From Staphylococcus saprophyticus subsp. saprophyticus ATCC 15305 = NCTC 7292 (GTDB lineage Bacteria > Bacillota > Bacilli > Staphylococcales > Staphylococcaceae): a DNA stretch of 64,000 bases. The stretch is from positions 2,356,001 to 2,420,000 of the forward strand of contig NC_007350.1 of the NCBI RefSeq assembly GCF_000010125.1, in the 5' to 3' direction. Numbering within the stretch: position 1 is the stretch's first letter; each line of letters opens with the position of its first letter. The position numbers and the translations under genes are program-made. Below, in pieces: positions 9,405-19,515 of this stretch. The notes under the pieces were generated by a model. The model made no database searches and was not told where the DNA came from. It was given only the letters and a program-made list of their open reading frames with translations.

Positions 9405-12400
9405 TTAATATACGGCTGTTTTTTGTTGTTCTGACATTAAGTGCGTACGCTTATCATTAAAGGCATTTAATAAAGCTTCATCCAAAGCATCCGTCTGTTG
9501 TTTTTGCAAATCTATCTTTTGCATCATTAATTTATAATCTTTTGGTATCACTTTTACTACCTTATCTGCAATATGATCAAAATCTGCTAATATCTCTTTC
9601 GCTTTAGTACTGTCGGTATATTTAACGTGTGCTTCTAACATATCTTTGACGACGTTGCGTTCTTCATCTACTGTTATCGCATCAAAGTCTAAACTCTCAA
9701 GTTGATTCTGCGCTTTAAATTGCGCTACATCAGATGGAAAAACATAACTAACGCCACCACTCATACCTTGACCAAAGTTTTTACCTACGTCTCCTAATAT
9801 AATGATTCTGCCTCCAGTCATGTATTCAAGACCGTGATCTCCGATACCTTCCACGACGGCTTGGACACCACTATTACGAATACAGAAACGCTCGCCAGCT
9901 TTACCATTAATAAAAGCTTTACCGTGAGATGCGCCATAAAAACAAACATTACCTACGATAATTTCATTTTCACGTTGTTGATTAGGTGCTTTAACAATTA
10001 CTTTTCCGCCCGATAAGCCTTTTCCAACATAGTCATTAGCATCACCTGTATGATGAATTGTCAGTCCGCTTGGTGTATACGCAGCTAAACTTTGACCTGC
10101 ATGACCCGTCGTTTGTGCATATATCGTGTCTTCACTCAATCCTTCTGCTCCATGCGCTCTTGTAATCATACTGCCAGTAATAACACCCACATCACGCTGT
10201 TCATTGTTTAAGCGATATTGACCTTCGAATGATTGGCCAGATCTTATCGCTGTTTGTGCATCAGGATACAATTCAGTTAAGTCAAATCCTATATCTAAAT
10301 GATGATTTTGTTCAATCTTCTTATATCTATCTCCATCATGTTGATACAATAATGCTTCAACATTCATAGATGCAGCTTTAGGTTGACGCGTTGCAAGATT
10401 GGTTTTACGCGTTAACAAATCCGTTCTACCTACTAATTCATCCACTGTTCTCAATCCTAGTTCCGCAAGAATCTCTCTCAATTCTTCAGCAACAAAATGC
10501 ATAAAATTCACAACGTGATCCGCTCTACCATTAAATAGTGCGCGTAGGTCTTTATTTTGTGTTGCAATACCAACCGGACATGTATCTTTATGACAAACAC
10601 GCATCATGATGCATCCTAAAACAACCAATGGTGCAGTCGCAAAGCCAAATTCTTCAGCGCCTAACGCACAAGCGTAGGCTACGTCTTTGCCAGTGAGTAA
10701 CTTACCATCTGTTTCTACCTTCACACGTGATCTCAAGTTATTCATCATCAATGTTTGATGCGTTTCAGCTAATCCAATCTCCCATGGCACGCCTGCATGT
10801 TGAATACTCGTCTTCGGTGATGCCCCTGTACCACCATCGTAACCACTAATAACAATTTTATCGGCATAGGCTTTTGCTACGCCCGCTGCAATGGTACCAA
10901 CACCTGTTTTAGATACGAGCTTAACTGTTATATTGGCATCTTTATTGGCATTTTTTAAATCGTGTATTAACTGTGCTAAGTCTTCTATCGAATAAATATC
11001 ATGATGCGGCGGTGGTGATATCAAGCCAATACCTGGTGTTGAGCCCCTTACTTCAGCTATCCATGGATATACTTTGGTTCCTGGTAATTGTCCGCCTTCC
11101 CCTGGTTTAGCGCCTTGCGCAACTTTAATTTGTATTTCTTTTGCGTGTTGCAAGTAGTCACTTGTCACACCAAAACGACCGGATGCCACTTGTTTAATCG
11201 CACTTGAACGATTACGTCCTTCTTCATCAACTATAAAGCGCTCTGGATTTTCTCCGCCTTCACCGCTATTACTTTTACCACCCATTTGATTCATTGCTTC
11301 TGCTAATGTTTGGTGGGCTTCTTCAGAAATAGAACCATAGCTCATTGCACCTGTATTAAAACGTTGAACAATTGCACTTGCAGGTTCTACTTCACTGATA
11401 TCGACTGGTGTTTGCGATGATTTAAATGTCATCAAGTGACGAATATGATCCGTACGCTTATGATTAACTTCGTTTGAAAATGCTTTGAATTTTTCATAAT
11501 CATTCAATCGACACGCATGTTGCAATAAATGAATAGATGTAGGGTTAAAAGCATGGCGTTGACCTTGCTTACGCCATTGGAATGTACTCCCCGATTCAAT
11601 GTACTCACTTTTTGGTGTCTGTCTAGATTTATTCTCTTTATCAATCATCTCAAGTGATATGCCAGATAATTTTGTTTGCGTTCCAGTGAAATATCTTTCA
11701 ACAACCTCATCTGATAATCCAACTGCTTCAAAGATTTGTGCCCCTTGATAACTTTGAACTGTTGAAATACCCATTTTAGCCATTACTTTAATTACACCTT
11801 CAGACAATGTATCTGTATAAGTTTGAACATTTTCAGAAATATCCCCTTCTAAACGTTCATTTTGCACTAATTCTTCAATTGTTCGTTGCGCTAAATATGG
11901 CACAACCGCATTAGCACCATAACCTAGCAAACAAGCAATGTGATGAACCTCTCTTGCTTCGCCCGACAAAGCAACAATACTTGTTCGCATACGCAATCCT
12001 TCTTTGATCAACAATTGGTGAACATGGCTCACAGCTAATAATATCGGCATCGCGTAACCTTTTTCTGAAACTAAAACACTATCATCGAGAACTAAAATTT
12101 CTTCTCCACGTTTTACTGCTTGAATAGCTTTATTACCAAGTACATCTAGCGCGTCTTCTAAATCATCATGATATACCGTTGATAAACGCGCGACATTAAA
12201 TCGGCTTTCTTCAATGACATTTAACTGCGCTTCCGTCATGACAGGGCGTTTTAATTGAATACGATTTAACGCATCTTCACTCGGTTGTAACAAATTCCCC
12301 TCGCTACCTAAATAAGACAACTCACTCGTTACAATCCTTTCACGATAAGCATCAATAGGAGGATTAGTAACTTGTGCAAATAATTGTTTGAAATAATTAA

Positions 12401-13907
12401 AGAGTGATTCATCATGTTCATTTAATGCTGCTATCGGCACATCATAACCCATCGCACCAATAGGATCTTTCTTACTTTCAACCAATTCTGTAAGATATTT
12501 ATCTATTTCTTCTTTGGTATAGACAAATTGTTTTTGCATACGTGTTAATGTTGCTTCATTCCAAGAAGATGGTTGATAAGACACATGCTCTAAATTCAAA
12601 TCAACTTTAAATTGACTCAACCAACTCTCATATGGATGTTCATCTGCAATACGTGCTTTTAATTCATTATTTTCAACCACTTTATGTGCATTAAAATCAA
12701 CTAATAGTAATTTTCCTGGGTTTAATTGGCCTTTAAATGCAACATTGTCTTCTGGTACATCTACTACACCTACTTCTGATGAAAAGACAATATAATTATC
12801 TTTAGTAATGGTATAGCGACCTGGTCTCAAACCATTTCTATCTGTTAGCGCACCAATCTTATCGCCGTTACAGAATGAAATCATCGTCGGTCCATCCCAT
12901 GGTTCCATCAAATAACTATAGAATTCATAAAACGCACGTACATTAGCGTTGTTTGCTTTATTGTATAACCAAGGTTCTGGAATCATCAGCATTGCCGCTC
13001 GCTCTGGTTCCATAGCTAAAGATAAAAATTCTAATGCATTATCAACAATTGCAGAATCACTACCATCTTCATCTACAATATCTTTGACTTTATCCTTATC
13101 TTCACCAAAAATGGTAGCTATAAGCTCATTCTGTCTTGCACGCATCCAGTTTACATTACCTTTAATTGTATTAATTTCACCGTTATGCATTAACAATCGA
13201 TTAGGATGTGCACGTTTCCAACTCGGGAAAGTATTTGTACTAAAACGAGAATGAACCAGACCTAGTTTTGACACGAAATCTTCATGATTCAAATCTTCAT
13301 ATAATGCGTTAATTTGATCTGAACGCAACCAACCTTTATATACAATTGTTCTATGCGATAAACTCGTGAAATACAAATCCAATTGTTGTTGATTTGCGTA
13401 ATTTTCAATTTGTTTTCTCGCTAAAAATAATGTGCGCTCTATATGTGAAGTATCATTTAACGCAACAAATACTTGCTGAATATACGGCATTGTTTCTGCT
13501 ACATGTGCTGCAATCGCGTTAATATCTACAGGCACTTCTCTATAGCCAAGCACAGTTAGACCTTCCGCTTCAAAATGCGCGTTAAACTGCGCTTCATGTT
13601 GAGAACCTTTAATTTTTTCGTTTGTAAAAAACATACCTACTGCATATTGACCTTCTTCAGGTATATCAAAATCAAGGTGTCGTGAAAAATATGCATATGG
13701 TACTTCAGTCATAATGCCTGCACCATCACCTGTGACACCATCAGCACCTATACCACCACGATGATCTAATCTACGTAACATTTCTAATGATTTTTCCACG
13801 ATATCATGACTTCTTTTATTATCCATATTGGCGTAAAATCCTATACCACAAGCGTCATGTTCCTCGCGACTATCATATAACCCCAATTTCTCTTTATACT
13901 CGACCAT
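9405..13907 (-). CDS. gltB: Glutamate synthase (NADPH) large subunit
   Basis: Alpha subunit of glutamate synthase, which makes two glutamates from glutamine and 2-oxoglutarate. I place the start at the ATG at 13907 (MVEYKEKLGLYDSREEHDAC), which has a GGTGAAG ribosome site, rather than at an upstream extension that runs into the divergent promoter. After propeptide removal Cys20 is the glutaminase nucleophile (DACGIGFYA). Amidotransferase, central, FMN-binding synthase (GGTGASP) and beta-helix GXGXG domains follow in order. The [3Fe-4S] ligands are in CIMMRVCHKDTCPVG. It is 1500 residues long and divergent from its probable activator gltC. Confidence 0.96.
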   Translation of the reverse strand: MVEYKEKLGLYDSREEHDACGIGFYANMDNKRSHDIVEKSLEMLRRLDHRGGIGADGVTGDGAGIMTEVPYAYFSRHLDFDIPEEGQYAVGMFFTNEKIKGSQHEAQFNAHFEAEGLTVLGYREVPVDINAIAAHVAETMPYIQQVFVALNDTSHIERTLFLARKQIENYANQQQLDLYFTSLSHRTIVYKGWLRSDQINALYEDLNHEDFVSKLGLVHSRFSTNTFPSWKRAHPNRLLMHNGEINTIKGNVNWMRARQNELIATIFGEDKDKVKDIVDEDGSDSAIVDNALEFLSLAMEPERAAMLMIPEPWLYNKANNANVRAFYEFYSYLMEPWDGPTMISFCNGDKIGALTDRNGLRPGRYTITKDNYIVFSSEVGVVDVPEDNVAFKGQLNPGKLLLVDFNAHKVVENNELKARIADEHPYESWLSQFKVDLNLEHVSYQPSSWNEATLTRMQKQFVYTKEEIDKYLTELVESKKDPIGAMGYDVPIAALNEHDESLFNYFKQLFAQVTNPPIDAYRERIVTSELSYLGSEGNLLQPSEDALNRIQLKRPVMTEAQLNVIEESRFNVARLSTVYHDDLEDALDVLGNKAIQAVKRGEEILVLDDSVLVSEKGYAMPILLAVSHVHQLLIKEGLRMRTSIVALSGEAREVHHIACLLGYGANAVVPYLAQRTIEELVQNERLEGDISENVQTYTDTLSEGVIKVMAKMGISTVQSYQGAQIFEAVGLSDEVVERYFTGTQTKLSGISLEMIDKENKSRQTPKSEYIESGSTFQWRKQGQRHAFNPTSIHLLQHACRLNDYEKFKAFSNEVNHKRTDHIRHLMTFKSSQTPVDISEVEPASAIVQRFNTGAMSYGSISEEAHQTLAEAMNQMGGKSNSGEGGENPERFIVDEEGRNRSSAIKQVASGRFGVTSDYLQHAKEIQIKVAQGAKPGEGGQLPGTKVYPWIAEVRGSTPGIGLISPPPHHDIYSIEDLAQLIHDLKNANKDANITVKLVSKTGVGTIAAGVAKAYADKIVISGYDGGTGASPKTSIQHAGVPWEIGLAETHQTLMMNNLRSRVKVETDGKLLTGKDVAYACALGAEEFGFATAPLVVLGCIMMRVCHKDTCPVGIATQNKDLRALFNGRADHVVNFMHFVAEELREILAELGLRTVDELVGRTDLLTRKTNLATRQPKAASMNVEALLYQHDGDRYKKIEQNHHLDIGFDLTELYPDAQTAIRSGQSFEGQYRLNNEQRDVGVITGSMITRAHGAEGLSEDTIYAQTTGHAGQSLAAYTPSGLTIHHTGDANDYVGKGLSGGKVIVKAPNQQRENEIIVGNVCFYGASHGKAFINGKAGERFCIRNSGVQAVVEGIGDHGLEYMTGGRIIILGDVGKNFGQGMSGGVSYVFPSDVAQFKAQNQLESLDFDAITVDEERNVVKDMLEAHVKYTDSTKAKEILADFDHIADKVVKVIPKDYKLMMQKIDLQKQQTDALDEALLNAFNDKRTHLMSEQQKTAVY

Positions 13908-13997
13908 GATCTTCACCTCTTTTACGAAAATTCTGAAAATTAAATAAGTAAGTAAACTATATAGCAGTTGATCAATCTGTTCAATATATATAATAGA

Positions 13998-14021
13998 TGA
14001 TATCATTCTAATTATTAGAAC
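13998..14021. promoter_or_regulatory. Divergent gltB/gltC control region with dyad symmetry
   Basis: The 137-bp gap between the gltB and gltC starts contains two adjacent dyads: ATGATATCAT (13998-14007) and TTCTAATTATTAGAA (14007-14021). LysR proteins such as GltC usually bind T-N11-A dyads between divergent genes, so these are the best operator candidates. The assignment to GltC is an inference. Confidence 0.4.
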
Positions 14022-14044
14022 AATTGTTGAAAAGAGGGTTATAC

Positions 14045-14932
14045 ATGGAAATTAAACAATTGAAATATTTTATAGAAGTTGCAAAAAGAGAACATTTATC
14101 AGAAGCAGCATTAGAATTAAATATTGCACAATCAGCAATCAGTCGCCAAATTGCTCATCTTGAAAATGAACTTCAAGTTACCCTATTCAAAAGAGAAGGT
14201 CGAAATATTTATTTAACAGATGAAGGAAAACAGTTTTTCTCCGAAGCAACCAAAATTATCGACCAACTTGATGAAACAATCCGTTTGTTCCACAATCAAT
14301 CAGAGTCAAATCACTTCATTATAAGAATCGGCTATGTTGAATGTTATATTTCTCAAGTACTCACTTTATTGATACAAGCATTTGAAAATAACAGTGATTC
14401 TATTATTGAACCTATTCTAATGAAAGAAAGCGAAATATTGAACGCTCTCATTACAAACCAAATCGATATCGCCTTTATGGATTTAACACAAAAAATCAAA
14501 CAAAATACATCATTAAAAATAAATCCGTTATTTGAAGAAAATTTTCATATCTACGTCCCTAAAGATGATCCAATTACTATGGCAACGAATCCACCTTTAA
14601 TACAATTTTCAAACAAATCGATTTATGAACTCTATGCTTTGCCACCGCACATCAAACAAACATTAGCTAATGTCGTAGAAACGCCTATTCGCACTGTAAC
14701 TAGTACACAGTTAGCTCAATACTTATTAAATAAAGGTCGAGGCTATATCATCGCACCATCTTATCAACTCTTAGATAAAAATCCCCAAAAATGGATAGAT
14801 ATCTCATTAGAACACACAGAGTTAAAACGGACCATATGTAGCATCATTCGTCGTGATAATAGAAAAAATGATATTCAACTCATGTTATCTACGATTGACC
14901 AGTTATTAAGTCGTAGCGCCACATATCATTAA
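14045..14932 (+). CDS. gltC: LysR-family transcriptional regulator GltC
   Basis: LysR-type regulator of 295 residues, transcribed away from gltB. The start MEIKQLKYFIEVAKREHLSE has an AGAGGG ribosome site. The N-terminal helix-turn-helix is clear (HLSEAALELNIAQSAISRQI, then HLENELQVTLFKREGR). A periplasmic-binding-protein-like effector domain follows. In Bacillus GltC activates gltAB in response to 2-oxoglutarate and glutamate; the same divergent layout here supports this role. It lies in the same position in S. aureus. Confidence 0.88.
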   Translation: MEIKQLKYFIEVAKREHLSEAALELNIAQSAISRQIAHLENELQVTLFKREGRNIYLTDEGKQFFSEATKIIDQLDETIRLFHNQSESNHFIIRIGYVECYISQVLTLLIQAFENNSDSIIEPILMKESEILNALITNQIDIAFMDLTQKIKQNTSLKINPLFEENFHIYVPKDDPITMATNPPLIQFSNKSIYELYALPPHIKQTLANVVETPIRTVTSTQLAQYLLNKGRGYIIAPSYQLLDKNPQKWIDISLEHTELKRTICSIIRRDNRKNDIQLMLSTIDQLLSRSATYH

Positions 14933-14949
14933 ATACTTTTCATAAATCT

Positions 14950-14978
14950 TTGAATTCAGTTCTCGATGCGCGTATAAT
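14950..14978 (+). promoter_or_regulatory. Sigma-A promoter for the YibE/F pair
   Basis: TTGAAT (14950-14955), a 17-bp spacer and TATAAT (14973-14978), 33 nt before the TTG start of the first YibE/F gene. This close match means the pair has its own promoter and is not only read through from gltC. Confidence 0.75.
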
Positions 14979-15010
14979 CGCATTGTCTATAAAGAGAGGA
15001 CTGAATTTAT

Positions 15011-16126
15011 TTGAAGTCTGTTAAAACATTATTAACACGCCCCTTCAATTGGGTTGTACTTACCTTTTGCATTATTTTTGTTGGATTATTCATATTCACT
15101 TTTTTTAATGCTAAATTCTATGACACACCGATTGGGCAAATTACACAAATAAACAATACTCAATCAACACAAGTGTCAGATGAACATCACAACAAAGATA
15201 CTAAGCATAAAGAAACATTACATATTCATATTTTAAATGGTAAATTCGAAGGTAAAACAACTACAATCACACATGAATATACCGAGTCACAAGCAGACAG
15301 TGAAGCATTTTCAAAAAATGATAAAGTCTTATTGCACGTTGACAAAAATCTCACCACCGCCTATATAACGGAAAAGAAACGCGATAGTTTAGTCGTTGCG
15401 ATAACTGGTATATTTTTATTAACCGTGTTACTAGTAGGTAAAAAAATAGGTTTACAATCGATTCTATCTCTTGCGCTCAATACATGTATTGTATTATTAG
15501 CGATTTATATTCATAATCAATCGCCAAATATCAGTCTGTTCGGCCTAATGAGCATCGCCATCTTCATTTCTACGACATTAACGCTAGTCCTCGTCACAGG
15601 CTGGCAATGGCGGACACTCATCACCATTATCAGCACTTTACTTGGCACATTCTTATGCGTAGGTATTACGCAATGCATCATTCAAATAACTGATGGCTCT
15701 GGTTTAAAATTCGAAACTATGAGTTTTCTAACCTTGCCACCAAAGGAAGTATTCTTAGCTTCTGTCATGATTGGTTCACTAGGCGCTGTCATGGATGTTG
15801 CTATTACAATTGCCAGTGGTATGGCTGAAATTCTACGTCGTACACCTGATATCAGTATGAGACGTTGGGCACTTGCAGGATGTAACATCGGACAAGACAT
15901 TATGGGAACAATGACAAATATATTACTATTTTCATATTTATCCGGAAGTTTGCCTATGCTCCTAATTTACTTAAAAAATGCAAACACCATTACGTATACA
16001 ATTTCTATGAATTGGTCATTGGAAATTTCCCGGGCAATCACGGGTGGTATTGGCATTGTCTTAACAATTCCCATCACCATTCTATTGATGCAAGTTTGGT
16101 TTAAATTGCGAGGTGTTAAATCATGA
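15011..16126 (+). CDS. YibE/F family integral membrane protein (first of a pair)
   Basis: A 371-residue membrane protein of the YibE/F family, whose function is unproven. There is one N-terminal membrane segment and then an extracytoplasmic part of about 100 residues rich in Asn, Gln and His (TQVSDEHHNKDTKHKETLHI). Multiple membrane segments follow. The family core is visible near residues 250-300 (GSLGAVMDVAITIASGMAEI, then AGCNIGQDIMGTMTNILLFSY). Translation starts at TTG after GAGAGGA. It overlaps the next gene by 4 nt, so the two products probably work together. Confidence 0.85.
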   Translation: MKSVKTLLTRPFNWVVLTFCIIFVGLFIFTFFNAKFYDTPIGQITQINNTQSTQVSDEHHNKDTKHKETLHIHILNGKFEGKTTTITHEYTESQADSEAFSKNDKVLLHVDKNLTTAYITEKKRDSLVVAITGIFLLTVLLVGKKIGLQSILSLALNTCIVLLAIYIHNQSPNISLFGLMSIAIFISTTLTLVLVTGWQWRTLITIISTLLGTFLCVGITQCIIQITDGSGLKFETMSFLTLPPKEVFLASVMIGSLGAVMDVAITIASGMAEILRRTPDISMRRWALAGCNIGQDIMGTMTNILLFSYLSGSLPMLLIYLKNANTITYTISMNWSLEISRAITGGIGIVLTIPITILLMQVWFKLRGVKS

Positions 16127-16893
16127 GTGCGATAACATTATTAGGTCTCATATTATTTATATTAATGTTGATCTTTGGTGGGAAAAAGGGATTGATTTCT
16201 TATCTGACACTGTTTTTAAATTTTGTCATTTTATTTATTTCAATTATACTCATCATATTCGGTGTGCCTATTTATCTAGTTACACTTATATTCTGCATTG
16301 TTATTGCAGCCTGTAATTTGTTTGTACTAAATAGCTATAATACAAAAACAAAAGCTGCATTTTACGCTACAATCGTTACGACAGTCATATTAATCGCAGC
16401 TATATATTTATCCGTTTCAATCGGACATTTACAAGGGTTTACAACCGAACAACAGGACGAAACTTATATCTTTTCTATGAATATCGGTATAGATATGGTG
16501 AAATTTATGGTATTTACCATCGTACTTGCCGTGATCGCCGCTGTTATTGATTTAGCTATTACAATCAGTTCTCCAATGTATGAATTAAGCGAAACAAATC
16601 CTAATTTAACACAAAAAGAATTATTTCATTCAGGTATGCGGGTCGGTCGTGAAATATTAGCAACATCAGCCAATACGATATATCTCGCTTATTTCGGTGG
16701 TCAATTGACATTGTTTTTCTGGTTTTTCAAGCTTAACTATTCCTTTGGGCACATTATAAATTCTAAAATTTTCGCACAAGAATTCATTTCTATTATTCTT
16801 GGCGGTATCGCAGTTGCTATAAGCATCCCAATTACTGCATGGTTAACAGCATTATTAATCAAAAATCAAAAAGCACCAGACACCCATCGTTAA
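16123..16893 (+). CDS. YibE/F family integral membrane protein (second of a pair)
   Basis: A 256-residue protein with about seven membrane segments. It repeats the family core of its upstream partner: AAVIDLAITISSPMYELSE and SGMRVGREILATSANTIYLA. It lacks the large extracytoplasmic insert. The start ATGA overlaps the stop of the first gene, which implies translational coupling. Pairs of unequal YibE/F proteins are common in Firmicutes and may form a hetero-oligomeric transporter; this is an inference, since no substrate is established. Confidence 0.83.
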   Translation: MSAITLLGLILFILMLIFGGKKGLISYLTLFLNFVILFISIILIIFGVPIYLVTLIFCIVIAACNLFVLNSYNTKTKAAFYATIVTTVILIAAIYLSVSIGHLQGFTTEQQDETYIFSMNIGIDMVKFMVFTIVLAVIAAVIDLAITISSPMYELSETNPNLTQKELFHSGMRVGREILATSANTIYLAYFGGQLTLFFWFFKLNYSFGHIINSKIFAQEFISIILGGIAVAISIPITAWLTALLIKNQKAPDTHR

Positions 16894-17029
16894 TTTTAAG
16901 GACAGCGTATCCACAGTTCTTCTTTGTATTGTTTCAAAGCATCATCCTACCTCATATTATGTTGCGCTGTGGATGTAATCATAGATGTCATAAATTGTAT
17001 GTTCAGTGCTGCCATCTCATAACTAACTA

Positions 17030-17076
17030 AAAACCAGTCTGAAACATCAACGATTGTTTCAGACTGGTTTTTTATA
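17030..17076. terminator. Bidirectional terminator between the YibE/F pair and amtB
   Basis: AAACCAGTCTGAAACA pairs with TGTTTCAGACTGGTTT around a short loop, with A-run and T-run on the two sides. It can serve both convergent operons. The 130 nt between 16893 and this hairpin contain nothing else recognisable. Confidence 0.88.
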
Positions 17077-17077
17077 T

Positions 17078-18322
17078 TTATTTACGTCTATTTAATTTAT
17101 TTAATTCGCCACTAAAATAAGCGCGCTCCCCATGTACAACATAATCCAAGCCTTGTGCCTCTTCTTCTGTATCTGTCCCTAGTTCACTAAATTGGGCAAT
17201 CACTTTCGCAATAATAAAAGTCATGATCCCACTAAATACAATGGTAATAGCTACAGCTATCAACTGATTGATTACGGGCATCATACCTCCGCCTAATAAA
17301 AGCCCATTTACCACATCGCCATTAATATGATGTGACTGAAATACACCAGTTAAAAGTGCACCGACCACCCCCCCTACACCGTGTATGCCAAATGCATCTA
17401 AGGCATCATTATAATGTAATTTCCCTTTAATGTAATTAATGACGAAGTAACAACACACACCGCCTATAAGCGCAATCACCACAGCACTCATATATCCTAC
17501 GAAACCGGCAGCTGGTGTAATAGCAACTAATCCTGCAAGCATGCCCGACAACATACCTATCAAACTCGTCGTTTTCTTCATGCAATACTCTATCATTGAC
17601 CAACCTAAGGCACCTGCACTCGCTGCGAGCACCGTATTCACAAATGAAATCATCGCTATTTTATTAAACGACAATGCGCTCCCTACATTAAATCCATACC
17701 ACCCAATCCAAACGAAAATTGCGCCAATAAGTGTAATAATAAGGTTATGTGGCGGTCTTTTATCAAAGTTTTTCCCTGCACCAATCATAATTGCTAAGAC
17801 CAAACCAGATATACCAGACGTTATATGCACAACTGTTCCACCTGCATAATCAATCGCACCTAATTGATCAATCCAACCTCCACCCCATACCCAATGTGCA
17901 ACAGGACTGTATACACAGATAACCCATAAAAACACAAAAATTAAATAAGGTATAAACTTCATTTTTTCAGCTATTGATCCTGATAAAATTGAAACTGCAA
18001 TGGTACAGAACATCAACTGAAATAGCATAAACAGCGCTAAAGGTATATGCGGTGAAATTGCTGATTGTGTACTAAAACCAACATGAGCTAAACCTATATA
18101 TGTAAAATCTCCAAAAAATGAATTCCCAGATCCAAAACTAAAGCTAAATCCAAATAACATCCATGCAAACGTTACTATAACAATTGCCGACATACTTTGC
18201 ATGACTGTATTCAATACGTTTTTAGATTGAACCAATCCCCCATAAAACAAACTTAACCCCGGTGTCATTAACCACACTAGTAACGTACAAAGAAACAAAA
18301 ATAATGTATCATTCATATTCAT
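17078..18322 (-). CDS. amtB: Ammonium transporter, Amt family
   Basis: Ammonium channel of 414 residues and eleven membrane segments. The family motif FYGGLVQSKNVLN and the twin-histidine pore residues (SPVAHWVWGG and DAFGIHGVGGVVGALLTG) are present. I choose the ATG at 18322 (MNMNDTLFLFLCTLL), which has the ribosome site AAAGGAGTG; a longer frame adds a tail without one. No glnK partner lies next to it, as is usual in staphylococci. It sits near glutamate synthase, which uses the imported nitrogen. Confidence 0.92.
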   Translation of the reverse strand: MNMNDTLFLFLCTLLVWLMTPGLSLFYGGLVQSKNVLNTVMQSMSAIVIVTFAWMLFGFSFSFGSGNSFFGDFTYIGLAHVGFSTQSAISPHIPLALFMLFQLMFCTIAVSILSGSIAEKMKFIPYLIFVFLWVICVYSPVAHWVWGGGWIDQLGAIDYAGGTVVHITSGISGLVLAIMIGAGKNFDKRPPHNLIITLIGAIFVWIGWYGFNVGSALSFNKIAMISFVNTVLAASAGALGWSMIEYCMKKTTSLIGMLSGMLAGLVAITPAAGFVGYMSAVVIALIGGVCCYFVINYIKGKLHYNDALDAFGIHGVGGVVGALLTGVFQSHHINGDVVNGLLLGGGMMPVINQLIAVAITIVFSGIMTFIIAKVIAQFSELGTDTEEEAQGLDYVVHGERAYFSGELNKLNRRK

Positions 18323-18370
18323 AGCACTCACTCCTTTATACCGGAGCATAAACCCATTCCATATGAATAG

Positions 18371-18424
18371 CAAAAATGCGTCAGGAAAAATAACACTTTA
18401 TGTTACCTTTTCTAACGCATTCCA
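18371..18424 (-). terminator. Terminator of the NUDIX-GNAT gene
   Basis: Minus-strand inverted repeat GAATGCGTTAGAAAA / TTTTTCCTGACGCATTTTTG, located between the NUDIX-GNAT stop and the amtB start. The stem has small bulges but the T-rich tail is present. Confidence 0.65.
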
Positions 18425-18432
18425 TATCATAA

Positions 18433-19314
18433 CTATTTAATTGTCCGCCTTAAAATATAAATAGATCGACCTTCTAAAGTAGATGTTCCCGCATTTTCAT
18501 AATTGGCCTGTTTATACAATGCTTGTGCTACGATATTGTCATTATTAACAGTGAGATAAATTTCATCTATATCTGGAAATTGTTTACTCAAGTAGCCTGG
18601 CAGTGCATCCATTACTTTTTTAGCGTAACCTTTCCCACGTTGGTTTTTATCAATGCTAAATGACCTAAAAAATATTGCGACTTTATTTGTAGTATATGGT
18701 GCCACGCCTTGCCCCTCATGTAAAGTAAAAAAGCCAACACATTGGTGCTTATGATTATAAATTAGCGTAGGATGCCTTTCACTATCATGCGCTGCGAGTT
18801 TGATATTTTCAACAGGTGTCTTAGTGAATTGACGATCGGAAATATCTAACGCTATATGCTTCACATCACTTATTAATTTCTCAGTATAGGGAACAAGCTC
18901 AACGAAAGATATCTCTCGTTCTATATTTTTAAAATGTTGCTGTTCTTCTATCCATGTAATAACGGCAGGCGCAATTTTATGTTCATCCTTTTTATCTATC
19001 CATTGTAAATCAGTGATTTCTTGACTTGGTACCAAGGTAGACCAATCTATATCTGCCGTCGTATAAAAACAATTGAGTTCTGTTTTCATATTTTTTTGTG
19101 GGTAGGCTTCGCCAACAACGGTATGCATATAAATTAAAGATGACTCAGGTATATCTAATTGTAGTTCTTCATTTAATTCTCTTTGTAACGCTTGTTTATA
19201 CGTCTCTCCTATATCAATCTTGCCGCCTGGAAAATAATACTTTTCTCTATTCCTTGACTGAACAAGCAATAATTTCTCTTGTTCTTCAATTACTAAACAC
19301 ACACATTTAATCAT
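18433..19314 (-). CDS. NUDIX hydrolase fused to a GNAT acetyltransferase
   Basis: A 293-residue two-domain protein. Residues 1 to about 130 are a NUDIX hydrolase with the full Nudix box from GGKIDIGETYKQ to RELNEELQL, the GX5EX7REUXEEXGU pattern. Residues of about 140 to 293 are a GNAT acetyltransferase with the acetyl-CoA loop DKNQRGKGYAKKVMDALPGY and the end motif NNDNIVAQALYKQANYENAG. The start ATG follows GGGGTG. The frame is continuous and both active sites look intact, so this is a true fusion and not a frameshift artefact. Substrates are unknown. Confidence 0.85.
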   Translation of the reverse strand: MIKCVCLVIEEQEKLLLVQSRNREKYYFPGGKIDIGETYKQALQRELNEELQLDIPESSLIYMHTVVGEAYPQKNMKTELNCFYTTADIDWSTLVPSQEITDLQWIDKKDEHKIAPAVITWIEEQQHFKNIEREISFVELVPYTEKLISDVKHIALDISDRQFTKTPVENIKLAAHDSERHPTLIYNHKHQCVGFFTLHEGQGVAPYTTNKVAIFFRSFSIDKNQRGKGYAKKVMDALPGYLSKQFPDIDEIYLTVNNDNIVAQALYKQANYENAGTSTLEGRSIYILRRTIK

Positions 19315-19515
19315 TACTCAACACCCCACAGCATCAATTTCCGTTCCATACTAACTTTATATTAATGAATCAAACTGGTTTTATACTATCAACGCTTATG
19401 TTATCATATTTTATTATCCATACACATTAAATTTCAGACAATCTTAATTGAATGTATATTAATGGTATAATACGAAACAAGATAACTATTTTCAAAAATG
19501 GAGGCTTTACGATAA

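Noticed and set aside
13908..14006. Extended gltB start inside the gltB-gltC gap
   Set aside because: It has no ribosome site, adds residues before the conserved MVEYKEKLGLYDSREEHDAC and would overlap the divergent promoter.
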